A stretch of 64,000 nt of DNA from Monilinia fructicola. Its lineage: Eukaryota > Ascomycota > Leotiomycetes > Helotiales > Sclerotiniaceae. Both the position numbers and the translations under genes were made by a program. Under the pieces are notes generated by a model that was given only the letters and a program-made list of their open reading frames with translations, did no database searches and was not told the origin of the DNA. The DNA lies in NCBI GenBank assembly GCA_008692225.1, contig VICG01000006.1, positions 749,501 to 813,500 of the forward strand. The letters are read 5' to 3'. Positions 39,222 through 50,757 of this stretch are shown in pieces (within the stretch, counting starts at the first letter, position 1; the number at the start of each line of letters is the position of its first letter).

Positions 39222-41071
39222 ATGGGGTCCCTCTTCGAACAACCTAGAAATGCCGGAACTTTGTGTATGTTTCCATTCAGAACTTTTGAACATACAACTG
39301 CTAATACAAATTAGTCCTCGGCGGCCAAAAGATCAGTGGACAAGATATTCGGGATCAAAATGGTATGAGCTATAAGGATTGTGAAAAAGGTATGAACTGA
39401 CTTTGTTTATAGTTCTTGCAACTCAGGCTATTGCCAATGTTGTCAAAAGTTCATTTGGTCCAAGCGGTTTGGACAAAATGATGGTGGATGATATTGGAGT
39501 ATGCTTGTCCACCCAATAAAACCCCACCAAGTACTGATTTTGGACAGGATGTTACAGTCACAAATGATGGCGCAACTATTCTAAGTTTACTAGATGTCGA
39601 GCATCCAGCCGGCAAGATCTTGGTCGACTTAGCACAGCAACAAGATAAAGAAGTGGGAGATGGAACAACATCTGTGGTTATTATTGCAGCAGAACTCCTT
39701 CGAAGAGCCAACGAACTCATGAAGAACCGTATACATCCTACCACAATCATCACTGGCTATCGCTTGGCACTTCGCGAAGCCGTCAAATATATGCACGAGA
39801 ATATTAGTGTGAAGGTGGACCAATTGGGCCGAGAATCTTTAATCAGTATTGCCAAAACTTCTATGTCGAGTAAGATTATTGGATCAGATTCCGATTTCTT
39901 TGCGAATATGGTTGTAGATGCTATGCAAGCCGTCAAGTCAACAAATACCCGACAGGAAGTCAAATACCCCGTTAAAGCTGTCAACATCTTAAAGGCACAC
40001 GGTAAAGGAGCTTTGGAGTCTATTTTGGTCAAGGGTTATGCTTTGAACTGCACAGTTGCTTCACAAGCAATGAAGACCAGAATTACAGATGCCAAAATTG
40101 CCCTGTTAGATATCAACTTACAAAAAGAGAGAATGAAGCTCGGCGTCAACATTACAATCGATGATCCACAACAATTGGAACAAATTCGGCAAAGAGAGGC
40201 TGGAATTGTAATGGACCGAATTGATTTGATCCTTAAGGCTGGAGCAAATGTTGTTATGACTACAAAGGGTATTGATGATATGTGCCTGAAACTCTTCATC
40301 GAGAAGGGTGCTATGGCTGTTCGAAGATGCAAGAAGGAGGACCTGAGAAGAATAGCCAAGGCAACTGGTGCTACCCTGATCAGCTCATTGTCAGATTTGA
40401 ATGGAGACGAGAAGTTCGAGGCTTCATCCTTGGGCCATGCCGAAGAAGTGGTCCAGGAGAGAATATCAGATGATGAATGTATCTTGGTCAAGGGTACCAA
40501 GGTCCACACTTCCGCATCCATTATCCTCCGGGGACCCAACGATTATCAACTAGACGAGATGGAGAGATCCGTCCACGATTCTCTATGTGCTGTCAAGCGA
40601 ACCTTGGAGAGCGGAAGCATTGTTCCTGGAGGTGGTGCATGTGAGACTGCACTCCATATCTATTTGGAAGAATTTGCTGGTACCGTTGGTTCAAGGGAAC
40701 AACTTGCTATTGGCGAATTTGCCCAAGCTCTCCTCGTTATTCCCAAAACTCTCGCCGTCAATGCCGCCAAAGATTCCTCCGAACTCGTGGCACAACTCCG
40801 TTCCAGACACGCTTTATCACAGCGTATCAAGGAGGGTGATGCAAATGAGGATGAGAAGTCCATTGCCAAGAAGAAGAACTACAAGAACTACGGGTTGGAT
40901 TTGTTGAAGGGCAAGGTAGTAGATGAGATCAAGGCGGGTGTTTTGGAGCCAAGTATGAGCAAAATTCGACAATTGAAGTCAGCGGTTGAGGCTTGTATTT
41001 CTATTATGAGGATAGATACTTTGATTAAGCTGGATCCGGAACAGAGGGAGGATGATGGGCATGGACATTGA
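39222..41071 (+). CDS. CCT1: T-complex protein 1 subunit alpha (chaperonin CCT1)
   Basis: The alpha subunit of the cytosolic TRiC/CCT chaperonin that folds actin and tubulin. Exons 39222-39264, 39315-39362, 39413-39498 and 39548-41071 encode 566 residues with an intact frame. The first three exons are short (43, 48 and 86 nt) and encode [20 protein letters not shown] and [15 protein letters not shown]-binding motifs follow: [28 protein letters not shown] and [34 protein letters not shown] and [13 protein letters not shown] are the usual end of the subunit. Subunit identity rests on MGSLFEQPR and [12 protein letters not shown], and is likely but not computed. Confidence 0.93.
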
Positions 41072-41530
41072 TGATTGATGGCTTTTAGATGAAGAAATGA
41101 CCTACGGTATGAAGGGGATGTAATATTACGGGACATGACAATGTGAAAAAAAAAAAAGCATTTACCTGTAATTTGTCTATTTCCCGTTCGTGAATTTCCA
41201 ATGTTCCTGGTCCATTGTTTCCAAATATCAAAGTTCCTGAGCGAATCACTTAAAGACTTGGATGTTCCCATGCCATTTATAGACTGACGACAAAAGTGTT
41301 GACTCCAGGATTCAAGAATTAAACTTTTCGAAGCGATATCATTTTTCCGATCTTTTGTACAAAGGCAATTCCAGCACCTCTTTTGGAAAGTCAGAGGTTT
41401 CGGATCAAGGTCTATCATTCTCTCTCGTTCAAAAGAAAAACGTCGACTCATCTATCCTCCACTTTTCCGTTCAACCACACTCCCCCAACTTTATACAACT
41501 ACAAAACTGCTCTCCACTCGAAACCCCAGT
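41072..41530. other. Intergenic, convergent 3' ends
   Basis: 459 bases between the stop codons of CCT1 and the Rieske gene, with an A12 run near 41146-41157. Nothing else is recognised. Confidence 0.55.
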
Positions 41531-42545
41531 TTAACCAATGACCAAGGAGGACTCTTCGGCGAAATCGTATTCTGGAACTTCCAAGTTCAATGGGGCAGGT
41601 CCCTTTCTTATACGGCCGGAGATATCGTAATGGGAACCGTGACATGGGCAGAACCATCCTCCGAAATCACCAGCTTCACCGATTGGGACACATCCAAGAT
41701 GTGTGCAGACACCTATTTGAAGCCTCATTAGTATGCTACATCGACTGAACCGTATGACATATAGTAAAAATTGTTACATACCAATCATCACCAACCATTC
41801 TGGCTTCTTGACACGGTCGGCGTCAGATTGTGGATCTCTCAAAGTCTCAACCTTGACGTTCTCGGCTTCCTTGATTTCATCGGCGGTTCTGTGTCTGATG
41901 AAGACGGGCTTACCACGCCATTTGATAATGACCTATTTTGCGTATTCACATTTAGCACATAATTTTGACAATATAAATAGCGAACAAGGCATGATGGTAG
42001 AAGACGTACGTTCTTGCCCTCAGGGATAGCGTTCAAGTCGACCTCAACCTTAGCCATGGCCAAAACGTCTGCGGATGCGGACATGTTGACGAGGAAATCT
42101 GTTAAAGCCCATTATCAGTCCATTGGTCCAACAGGTAGCGAGCCCTCAATCGCCCCAATTGCGCTCCAAATCATATCGTTTGGCCCTCCAGTCGATCATC
42201 GTACCCATGCCAACAGCCGACGCGCTCCATCCCGCAGATTTCAACTCCCATCCCACATCCGAGGAATGAAGAAAATGACAAACCTTGAACAGTAGCCTTT
42301 GCACCCGCGGCTGTCAAGGCACCCATAGCCCCCACCATAAAGTATTGATATACCAGATTACTGCCGCCGCTCTTCTTACTTCTGTATTTGCTGAAATCGG
42401 GGATCTTGCTGAATCTATCCGTGGTGGAAGCGGAGGCATCGGGACGAGCAGGTGTGGTGGAGAGGGCGCGAATGGCGGGGGTAGCAGCAGAGAATGTGCG
42501 AGGGGCGCTGCGCAGGAGTGCGCGGGATGTGAATAGTGATGCCAT
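41531..42545 (-). CDS. RIP1: Rieske iron-sulfur subunit of mitochondrial complex III
   Basis: Ubiquinol-cytochrome c reductase iron-sulfur protein, carrying the mobile 2Fe-2S cluster that passes electrons from ubiquinol to cytochrome c1. Exons 42545-42284, 42098-42012, 41932-41782 and 41711-41531 give 226 residues. An Arg/Ser/Ala-rich presequence ([20 protein letters not shown]) is followed by the single membrane segment around [19 protein letters not shown]. The cluster ligands are CTHLGC and CPCHGS, followed by [18 protein letters not shown]. The frame is intact; intron 1 is unusually long for the window (185 nt). Confidence 0.96.
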
Positions 42546-43508
42546 GGTGGGCGTGTGTTATGTGAAGTCTTGGGACGGAGAGGAGAGATAGAGTGGTGGT
42601 GGTGGTGTGTGAGAGAGTGTTAGGGTGGATTCGTAGCGGAATTGATTTTTGGTTCGGTAAGGATTACGATGGGTAAAAAAAACGGTTTTGATTGGTTGGA
42701 GCTTGATTTTCGTATTGTTACATTCAATCTCAGATAGCCAAGATGGGTTTGGTTACCACAACTACAATATAGAAATCGAAGAATGTCATTCCGTCCGTTT
42801 GTAGATATAAATTAACAGATAGATTTTATCGAAAACGAGACTTTGATACATCATCATAATGTTTCTGGTTTTATATATGGTTGGTTAAAAAGCCGGACGC
42901 ACTGCGTAAGTATTCCTACACCATACGCCCTCAATCTCGAGAAAAGGGAGGTTATATAAAGGGAAGTTCCCATAACGCCCAAGAAAGAACGTGGGCATCG
43001 TAGGAACTCGAGGTTTTTTATTTTATTACTGCTTTCATTAAGCATGTAACAATAGAGATATGATCACATAGTATCCTGCCACTATAGTGGGAGCCAGGGC
43101 TAGGAAATATAATGTCTAATGTGACTAATTATGTTGAAGTAGAAAGAGAATAGCAAAGCTGCCATATATGAAGCATTCCCCAATTCCTAACACAACCTAT
43201 TGTCTTTATAATGGAGCTATCTCTGTTCAGCAGTTTGTTAGAATTAAGGGGTATGAAAAATGGTACTAGTAAGCAGTATCACTTTGGTGGTGATACTCCC
43301 TGCAGGTGTACTATAGCAGTCTTCAAAGTGGTTATTACTATTATGATCTAGAATTTATGAGATAGGTGGAAAGCTATATGAATGCGTCGGGGCTCTAGTG
43401 CACTCCAGTGCGATCACATGATTGTCACAACAGGTTCAATCCGATATCTAACTCGTCTACGTTCCCTGTTAGTCTCACTCATCGTAACAAATTACCAGAT
43501 ACCGACTC
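42546..43508. other. Intergenic, Rieske promoter and FAD-oxidase 3' region
   Basis: A GTGGTGGTGGTG tract lies immediately upstream of the Rieske start. The remainder is mildly AT-rich. No gene or structured element is recognised. Confidence 0.5.
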
Positions 43509-45015
43509 CTAGATATCAAAGCCTCCAGCAAGAAGCATGATTCTATCCGGATCGTACTTGTCTTGAATTTCTCTTAACCTCGCTGCATTCGTCGGCCCAT
43601 AAAGTTGGGGCCCGCTATAGGTGCTCAAGGCATAATTTGGGTATGCAGGATCAGTAGAGTAGATGCCCTCCGCCTTGGCTATCTCAGTCAGATGATCAAT
43701 ACTCTGTTGCATTATACCCCTCCAAAATGCATCTTGGGATTCCAATTCCCAAGCGAAGTAGAGGTTTAATGGCAGTGGAGAATTTGTGTGTGGAAAGGCA
43801 GAGTCTGTAGCGTATTTGCCATATTTGGTAAAGGGTTCGATGTCGTAGGATAAAAAGGTCCCGCTATGAAGAGCAGCGAGTGTGCCATAAAATATGGATT
43901 CGTTGAATACTGCGGTCATAAAACCAGGTGTTAGACCAGTAGTCATCATGGTGTGGAAAGCCCCTCTATGTCCGGCTTGGATGTTGGATGGGGTGACAGT
44001 TGAAAACGATGCGAAGGATTGGGTTTGGACGTTAGATATAACTGGAAAGGCGCTAATGTTGTTGTACGGGTCGAAAGCTGAAGGTCGATTTGGGCCATCG
44101 TAGAAAGTAATAAGTATGGCACCAGGGAGAATACCACCGTTTATGGTAAGGATCGCTTGAGCTTTTGGGTCCGTATTCTCTTGTTGAAATGTATTAGTGG
44201 CTGTGATGAGGTCAGGAATGGCATTAATTCCATAGAATTGCACGCCACCATAAACCATGTGCGCCTGCGGAATCGTTTTGAAAACAATACTCGTGACCAA
44301 TCCAAATCGATTAAGACCTCCCTTCAAAGCGAAAAAGAGATCGGGCTTTGTGGAGTCCACCTTGGTTATTGTGCCATTTGGAAGAACGAGAGTAAGAGAT
44401 ATTATATTGTCGCAGGTCATACCATACTGACTTGTCAACCAGGAGTAACCTCCTCCGAGAGTTAAGCCACCGACGCCTGGACCAGAAACACGTCCTCCCA
44501 CTACGTTAACATTTGATCCATCGAGGGCCGAGTAAACTTCAGTCCAACGCTGAGACTGCATCAGTATTCTGTGGATCAAATAAGGAGATCAGGAACAGAG
44601 TGCTTACATTTCCAGTTCCTATTTCAACAGAACTTTTGTCGCTAGCGAGCTTGACCTGCTTCAATTTCGCTAGCGAGATGAAGACACCAGGAGTACTGGA
44701 GAATCCAGGATTTGAAGCATGTCCCCCGGATTTAATTGCAAATGGCGTCTTCGTTTTTGAAACGATCTCCATAACAATGGACGCATCCGCATCACTCACA
44801 ACTTCTGCAACACAGGCGGGAATCTGTGAGGACGATGTCATATAATGGGAAAATTTGCTATTGAAAGCGACGCTCAAACTCGGGCTAAATAGAACATCTC
44901 CAGTGATACGAGCACGAATCTGTTCACAGACATTGCTTCCTGATAATGCCAGCGTATTCGAGAGTACCGTAGCGGAAGCTATCGTGAAGAGTAGAAAGAT
45001 TAAAATAGATAGCAT
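43509..45015 (-). CDS. Secreted FAD-linked oxidoreductase (berberine-bridge-enzyme-like)
   Basis: A flavoprotein of the VAO/BBE-like class (FAD_binding_4 type) found in secreted oligosaccharide oxidases and secondary-metabolite enzymes. Exons 45015-44608 and 44549-43509 (58-nt intron) give 482 residues. The start is MLSILIFLLFTIASATVLS, a signal peptide. FAIKSGGHASNPGFSS carries the His that binds FAD covalently in this family. VVGGRVSGPGVGGLTLGGGYSW is the second FAD-binding loop; the Cys used for bicovalent attachment in some members is not evident there, suggesting single attachment. The C-terminus (REIQDKYDPDRIMLLAGGFDI) matches the usual BBE-like ending in part. The substrate is unknown. 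Confidence 0.9.
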
Positions 45016-46815
45016 GATGACTAACAACTAACAGAGTAAGGAATGCAGGGTGAATAGCGGGAGCTTGCCGAGAGGGAAGTGAATTGAAACGGGCATATCG
45101 AGGTTTTATACTGTAGAGTGAATGACAGGGGCTCGCTGAGAGAAGGGGAAGAGGGGATTGTTGGTTAATACTGATCTTCAGGAGACAAAGTTCGCCTACC
45201 GCTGTGAGTGAGGACAGACACCACCATATGATCCTGAGAGATCTGGCTTGGCATTTGAGATGTGTCTCAGGAGTGAGGATTGTATCATCTTCTTGAACAC
45301 CACTAATGGCAGGGCTTTCCAGGTTGGAAAGCCATGCCAATACTATTGACCAGCCAAATACCTGCATGTTGAAAAAATGAAAAATGAGTAATTTCTGACT
45401 TGAACCAATATGTCGACACCACACTTAAGTACTGCATCAAAACATCAAGAAATAAATCATTAGAAATCGTCATCACTGCTTGCAATTAGGGTTGAGTTTG
45501 GATAATAAATACTAACTAGGGCCTCCCTTTTCAAGAACCCTTTAGACTTTCTTTCTCCTTGGCTGGGCTATTCAAGTTAAACAATGTCTAGGCTTATTAC
45601 TAATAAGCATTCTTCTAATGTTGAATCAGAAAATATGTCTGGTCTGGTGCCCCAGCACAAGCCTTCTAGTAGTCTCTACTATGAATTTAAATTTGAGATT
45701 GAAATGAATAATGTTAAAGAGCCCTTTCATCTTCGTCCATCGAAGTCTATTCTTCAGAAAGAGTTTTCAATCAAAATAAGTAAGCAACTAGCTTTGCTGG
45801 ACTTTATCAAGACGGTTATGATCAAAATTTCATGCATACCAGCTGAGATCAACCGTGTTGATAACATGGCAACATACAAGAATGATACGTAAGGTTGCGT
45901 CGACAAAACCAGAATCATCGCATCCTGATGATTTCTTTTGCCGTAGAGATGGCTTTGGAAGACACCCGTTCAAGTAGAGAGAAAACACAAGTTGATTCGG
46001 CGCTGCTCGAATATAATATAGCTTCCTTGAAGTTACTGGCCATGGGTAGATTCTAGAAATCCACAGTAGTGTAATTTAATTCTTCAAACTGTATTTGAGC
46101 CTTGGGGATACTTCAAATGGGCATAAAGCAATGGAGATGTTTTCAGATGATGATGGTTTTTGCATTATTACAAGAATCTCCAAAGAAAATGTTCGATGTA
46201 AATTTGAAATCTAACGCAGTTTCCCGCATGTAAGTTTCTTGATGTCATCGACCTTAGAGATCAAGCGCAAAATCTAGCATTAATGATGATTAGGTTAATC
46301 ACGTGACTGTGATATCTCAGACTGTTGATCCTGTTGATCCAAGGTCCTCTTCACAAAGGCTAAAAACCTCAAGGGCTGCTGAAGTATAGAGCCCACGATA
46401 CCATGCCGGTATCGCAGCATGTTCAAAGTTCTGGCATCTTACTCACCTCAGATTCTCTATTTCCTGGTTCTGAAAAACGACGGCTCTTCTGTCTAGTAAA
46501 GAATTGATATACTATCTAGTTCGTAGTAAGGCAAGAACCTGATTTCCGACAGGTCCAATGCGTACTCTTAGAGAAGAACATCTTCTTTAGTTTAAACAGG
46601 TGACGGAGCCTGAGTATGAAGCTCTCATAGAGCCGCGTGTATGCTTTATATGGCGAACAGACAAACTTGGTCTTTCCCTCATTTGTTTCTCTTTTCCTTC
46701 TGTCGACCAATCTATCCCACGGTTGTGTTCATCTCTCAATTATTAGAATCGCTTGTCAACATAAATTTCAAATTCGAATGCCATCGTAGGAAGATTTTCT
46801 CGCAGGCTATCAGAT
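45016..46815. other. Intergenic between divergent genes
   Basis: Holds the upstream regions of the FAD oxidase and the lipase and one small unassigned open frame (45584-45892). No repeat is recognised. Confidence 0.5.
45584..45892 (+). CDS. Possible small protein, function unknown
   Basis: An ATG-started frame of 102 codons (MSRLITNKHSSNVESENM...). It has no recognised domain, signal peptide or membrane segment. Composition is ordinary, with Lys, Ser and Ile abundant (ILQKEFSIKISKQLALLDFI). It may be chance or the remnant of a longer gene; length alone is the evidence. Confidence 0.25.
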   Translation: MSRLITNKHSSNVESENMSGLVPQHKPSSSLYYEFKFEIEMNNVKEPFHLRPSKSILQKEFSIKISKQLALLDFIKTVMIKISCIPAEINRVDNMATYKNDT

Positions 46816-48198
46816 ATGAAGTGTCTCTCGTTGGCTGTTGGATATATCTTCCTCTGGATAACGCATGCAATCCCGGTCAAGGATCTTTTTTTGCAGCGAG
46901 CACTTCCACTCCCTCCTTCCAAAGACCCATTTTATGTGCCTCCAGCGAGACTCGAAGATTATCAACCGGGAACTATCTTACGCAATAGATCTATTGGTGC
47001 TCTTTCGTTCGGGGGCGTGGTACCTTTTCAAGCTAAGGAAGCGTATCAGCTCCTTTACTCATCGACGGACAGCTTAGGTAATAGGGCAGCAGCTGTTACG
47101 ACGATTATTATACCGGAGAATGCCAATTATTCAAGAGTTCTCAGTTATCAGACTGCAGCTGACTCTGTAAGCAGTTCATGCTCTATATCTTACACCCTAC
47201 AGTTAGGCTCCGACCCGTCAAAAACGGGAGTCAACAGCGCTGAGACTTTACTGATCATATCTGCCCTTGATCAAGGGTGGATCGTAAACATTCCTGACTA
47301 TGAAGGACTTGATGGCGCTTTTACATCCGGTATCCAAGCTGGCCAGGCCACCCTGGATTCCGTCCGCGCATCTTTGTGCTCAGGATGCCTAACGGGGATT
47401 TCACCTCAAGCCGAGTACCAAATGTGGGGGTACTCGGGAGGTTCTTTGGCTTCTGAATGGGCAGCAGAGCTTCAGCCTTCTTACGCGCCAGAGCTCAATT
47501 TCAAAGGCAATGTCGTGGGAGGACTCATCTCTAATGTCACAGCTGTGCTATATTCCGTGAACTCAGGCCCCTTCGCAGGATTAATACCGGCTGGAGTTAT
47601 AGGTCTCACAAGGGCTTACCCAGAGTTGAAAGCATATGTCGATAAACATCTCATCCCGTCAAAGGCTTCCAAGTTTTACAAGGCATCGAATGAATGCTTG
47701 TTAGGCACCGCACTAACCTATGCATACGACGACATGTTCACCTATTTCGACAATGGTCACGATGTTCTGATGTCATCTGTCCCACAGCATGTTCTAGCGA
47801 CGACCACGCAAATGGGTACACGTGGGACTCCAAAAATGCCGACGTTTCTCTATCAAGCCGTTGGGGATGAAGTTTCGCCAATTGGAGTCGTTGACAATCT
47901 TGTCAGCAAACTTTGCTCCCAGGGAGCCAACATTGAATATGCTCGAAATGTGCATGAGGGGCATGCTACGGAAGCAATTGGTGGCAGCGCTAAAGCGTTT
48001 CAATTTTTGATCGACAGATTCAACGGCGTTCCTGTCACATCTGGATGCACCACCAATAATGTTCAATTTGATGGGCTTGATTCTGGGTCTTTCGCGGTGT
48101 TTGGAGGTTTTATTGGCAATGCATTGCTAGCTTTAATGCAAGTACATGTTGGTCCCTCGAATGTGTTTTTGGGATGGGCCAAGAATGGTCCTATATGA
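46816..48198 (+). CDS. Secretory lipase (LIP family)
   Basis: A secreted alpha/beta-hydrolase of the fungal LIP family (as in Candida secreted lipases), hydrolysing acylglycerols outside the cell. It is a single exon of 460 residues. The signal peptide is MKCLSLAVGYIFLWITHAIP. The catalytic triad is visible as Ser in GYSGGS, Asp in VGDEVSP and His in EGHATE. DPFYVPPARLEDYQPGTIL at the mature N-terminus and IIPDYEGLDGAF-like NIPDYEGLDGAFTSG are family hallmarks. Several N-glycosylation sequons are present (NRS, NYS, NVT). The frame is intact. Confidence 0.94.
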   Translation: MKCLSLAVGYIFLWITHAIPVKDLFLQRALPLPPSKDPFYVPPARLEDYQPGTILRNRSIGALSFGGVVPFQAKEAYQLLYSSTDSLGNRAAAVTTIIIPENANYSRVLSYQTAADSVSSSCSISYTLQLGSDPSKTGVNSAETLLIISALDQGWIVNIPDYEGLDGAFTSGIQAGQATLDSVRASLCSGCLTGISPQAEYQMWGYSGGSLASEWAAELQPSYAPELNFKGNVVGGLISNVTAVLYSVNSGPFAGLIPAGVIGLTRAYPELKAYVDKHLIPSKASKFYKASNECLLGTALTYAYDDMFTYFDNGHDVLMSSVPQHVLATTTQMGTRGTPKMPTFLYQAVGDEVSPIGVVDNLVSKLCSQGANIEYARNVHEGHATEAIGGSAKAFQFLIDRFNGVPVTSGCTTNNVQFDGLDSGSFAVFGGFIGNALLALMQVHVGPSNVFLGWAKNGPI

Positions 48199-48660
48199 TC
48201 TCCAATCTTTCAATTGAATTACTGGACGGGGAAAAACGAAGGTATCCTTTGGAAATATTTTTATCTCAACTTCTTATTATTGGTATCACAAATTACAGTC
48301 TTTGGATGATCAAATTCAGTTAAATATAATAAGTCTTTGATAATTTTAAATTTTGTACATATATAACTCTAAATCTTCACGCCGTAAGCGCCCCATCGAT
48401 ATACTGAACGCCGAATAAAAGTGAGGAAAATAAGTTGGGTATCAATATATCGTCCGCCGAACCCTCTACTTTTCCTATCCCTCCTTTCTCATTGGATTGG
48501 CCGTTCCCAGCTACCAAAAATACAGCTTCTCAGTCATAATCGCGTTCCTCCTCTTCTCATCCCATCGTCGCCATCAACATCTCCATCATCATCTTCTTCT
48601 TCTTTAATCTCAGTAATGCAATCCAACGATCGCCTCTCCCCCCAACACTAAACACTCAAA

Positions 48661-49053
48661 TCACGACAATCTCAGCGACCGTCTTGCACTCTGCCTCCTA
48701 TGCTTCTTCTCGCCCTTTTCCGCCAACATTGTAACCTCTTCATAATAAGGATATCCAATCCTAATTGGAGGTTTTGCTTGAATTGTTTCCGACTCCTGGG
48801 TACCCAGATCCCTTATCTTATGCGAATCGCTTAACGAACATGAACGACGGGCAAGGAATTTCCGCGGTAACGAAGGAGTTCGAGTAGACTGTGAGCGGGA
48901 TATTGACGGAGATGAGGATGGGAACGAGGATGAGAACGAGGAGGATGTTGTATGATTTGAGTGTTCGGAATTCGTCCTTGAATTTCGCTTTTCTCGACAT
49001 CGAGTCGAGTTCCCCCGTGACTCGTTGTGATGGTGTGAATGTGTGTTGCCCAT
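48661..49053 (-). CDS. Possible small basic protein with N-myristoylation signal
   Basis: A 130-codon frame whose first ATG gives MGNTHSHHHNESRGNS. Residues 1-6 (MGNTHS) fit the N-myristoyltransferase consensus: Gly at 2, small residue at 6, no forbidden residue at 3. The middle is a Ser-rich disordered stretch. The C-terminus is basic and less repetitive (IRIGYPYYEEVTMLAEKGEK, then KHRRQSARRS). No domain is recognised. The frame is single-exon and short, so it may be spurious, but the coherent myristoyl start followed by a basic tail resembles a small membrane-tethered protein. Confidence 0.45.
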   Translation of the reverse strand: MGNTHSHHHNESRGNSTRCREKRNSRTNSEHSNHTTSSSFSSSFPSSSPSISRSQSTRTPSLPRKFLARRSCSLSDSHKIRDLGTQESETIQAKPPIRIGYPYYEEVTMLAEKGEKKHRRQSARRSLRLS

Positions 49054-49800
49054 TGCCAATGATATGGTTGAATGTTGATGTGGTTGCTCGAGTAGGCGTT
49101 GTATTACGACAAAACCACGATTCTTGGTAAAGCTTGTTCTGGCCGAAACTTATCTGGTGGGAATTCTTTGATACATATATTACATAAAATTCTTTGACTC
49201 ACCGTCTGTCAAGGCGGAACATGGAACTCATTCCTTCCGTAGTCCAAACAAGTAAGGAAAGCTACCACGAGAACAAAGCAACAAAGCACCCGTTGGCTTG
49301 GTGTTCTAGGCTTACGTCAATTTTACCATTGGATCGCAGGGTGGAGAAAAAAGGTTTTACGTGAGAGTGATTACAGATTTGTACAAGGCTGAGCCCGTCA
49401 AGACTCCATACGTATGAAGATTTTCAATAGCAGGCATGGATTCTTCTAAGTGTCCGTTTTCCGTTTTCCGTTCTCCGAGAAGGGGATTTGATGTTTGTTG
49501 GCAAATGTGGGCAAAGCTACGGTAGAAGAAAGACTACTTGGACAGAGTAAACGGTTCTTCGCAACACTAACAATGTGAGTTGTGGTTCGTCCCGATGGTT
49601 TGAACTTGAGTTTTGATTACAGTATTATCCATACTCGAGTACCGACTAGGTAGGTGTCCATATCTAACTCTACCTACTAAGTACTTGAGGTTTTGAAGTT
49701 TTTCTCCTTTGGGGTCAAACATTGAGGACGTTTGTCAAACCACTATGCAAAGCCACAAGATCGCCATGCGCCGAGGAGACATCTGACAATCATCCTGATT

Positions 49801-49838
49801 ATGGATGGATGGATGGATGGATGGATAGATAGATAGAT
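49801..49838 (+). repeat. GGAT/AGAT microsatellite
   Basis: About six GGAT units followed by three AGAT units, with clean borders, in the gene-poor stretch. Confidence 0.9.
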
Positions 49839-50419
49839 GCACGTGTCAATTCTTGAAAAGACTCGACGGACTTAGATTTCGGCCGATGGAGCGGCTGAAA
49901 GAATGAGGTTTGTTTTGAGTGATAAATCCGGGGGCCGAATTCCGTTCTCCAGATTCTATTGAAGATACCCGACAGTACAAGTACAGTACAGTCTTTGGAG
50001 ATTCATTGAGAAAGGACGGGAACTTTCGGGAAGGATGATTATATAAGATTAAAACTAGAACTAACTAACCTTGGGTTAGCATGCTGGATTAGGTAAGCTA
50101 TAACTATCTCCCGGCCACGGGGCACCAAAGACAACGCAAACTAAAGTCACAACCAATCCTCGGTGATTAAATGTCATGTATCATCTATAAGGCTAAAGCC
50201 TTCTGGGCATCTGATCTAATACAACTCAGACCACGTTTCATTCATCACAACTAGGTAGCTTAATGCTAAGCTAAATATGTTGACTGCTGAGAAATATCCT
50301 TGGATGGCCATGGATTATATCTCCCTTGAACACTCACTCGACTGTGAATTTCGATACAAGTTGTATTGAGCCAACAGAACAAGAGTTTGGGAATGCGTTG
50401 TTCAAATCTTAGGATAACT

Positions 50420-50680
50420 TCACTTGGTCTTGCTAAAGAACTCTGTAACTTGGCGAGCCAAGTCTCGCCACGACTCCCTGTCTGCAATCTCATCCAAAAT
50501 CAAATTCGCATGCATAGGCAATTTTGTCTCTTTCATATGAGATGGATAGCGGGAAACTGAAAGGTATTGTTTGGACTGGCTTGGAGATTTGGTCATATAT
50601 TCCTGGATTATATCCCCTCGTGCCCCCCAATCCTGACAAGCATCAAGTCTGATAGCCGAGAGTAGATATATCTTAGACAC
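50420..50680 (-). CDS. Orphan open frame resembling a terminal exon
   Basis: An 86-codon open frame without an ATG at its upstream end, ending in a TGA. The peptide is non-repetitive and amphipathic, with protein-like composition (KLPMHANLILDEIADRESWR, DLARQVTEFFSKTK). A possible splice acceptor (CTTGTCAG) precedes DWGARGDIIQEYM. No family is recognised and no partner exon was found upstream to 52.6 kb, so this may be the 3' remnant of a lost gene or chance. Confidence 0.3.
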   Translation of the reverse strand: MSKIYLLSAIRLDACQDWGARGDIIQEYMTKSPSQSKQYLSVSRYPSHMKETKLPMHANLILDEIADRESWRDLARQVTEFFSKTK

Positions 50681-50708
50681 CCGTGGACGACTTCACTTAA
50701 TTCAACCT

Positions 50709-50757
50709 TCATTTCACTTCACTTTACTTCACTTCACTTCACCTCACTTCGCTTCAT
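50709..50757 (+). repeat. TTCAC microsatellite
   Basis: About nine imperfect copies of TTCAC with single-base variants (TTTAC, CTCAC, TTCGC). Confidence 0.85.
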
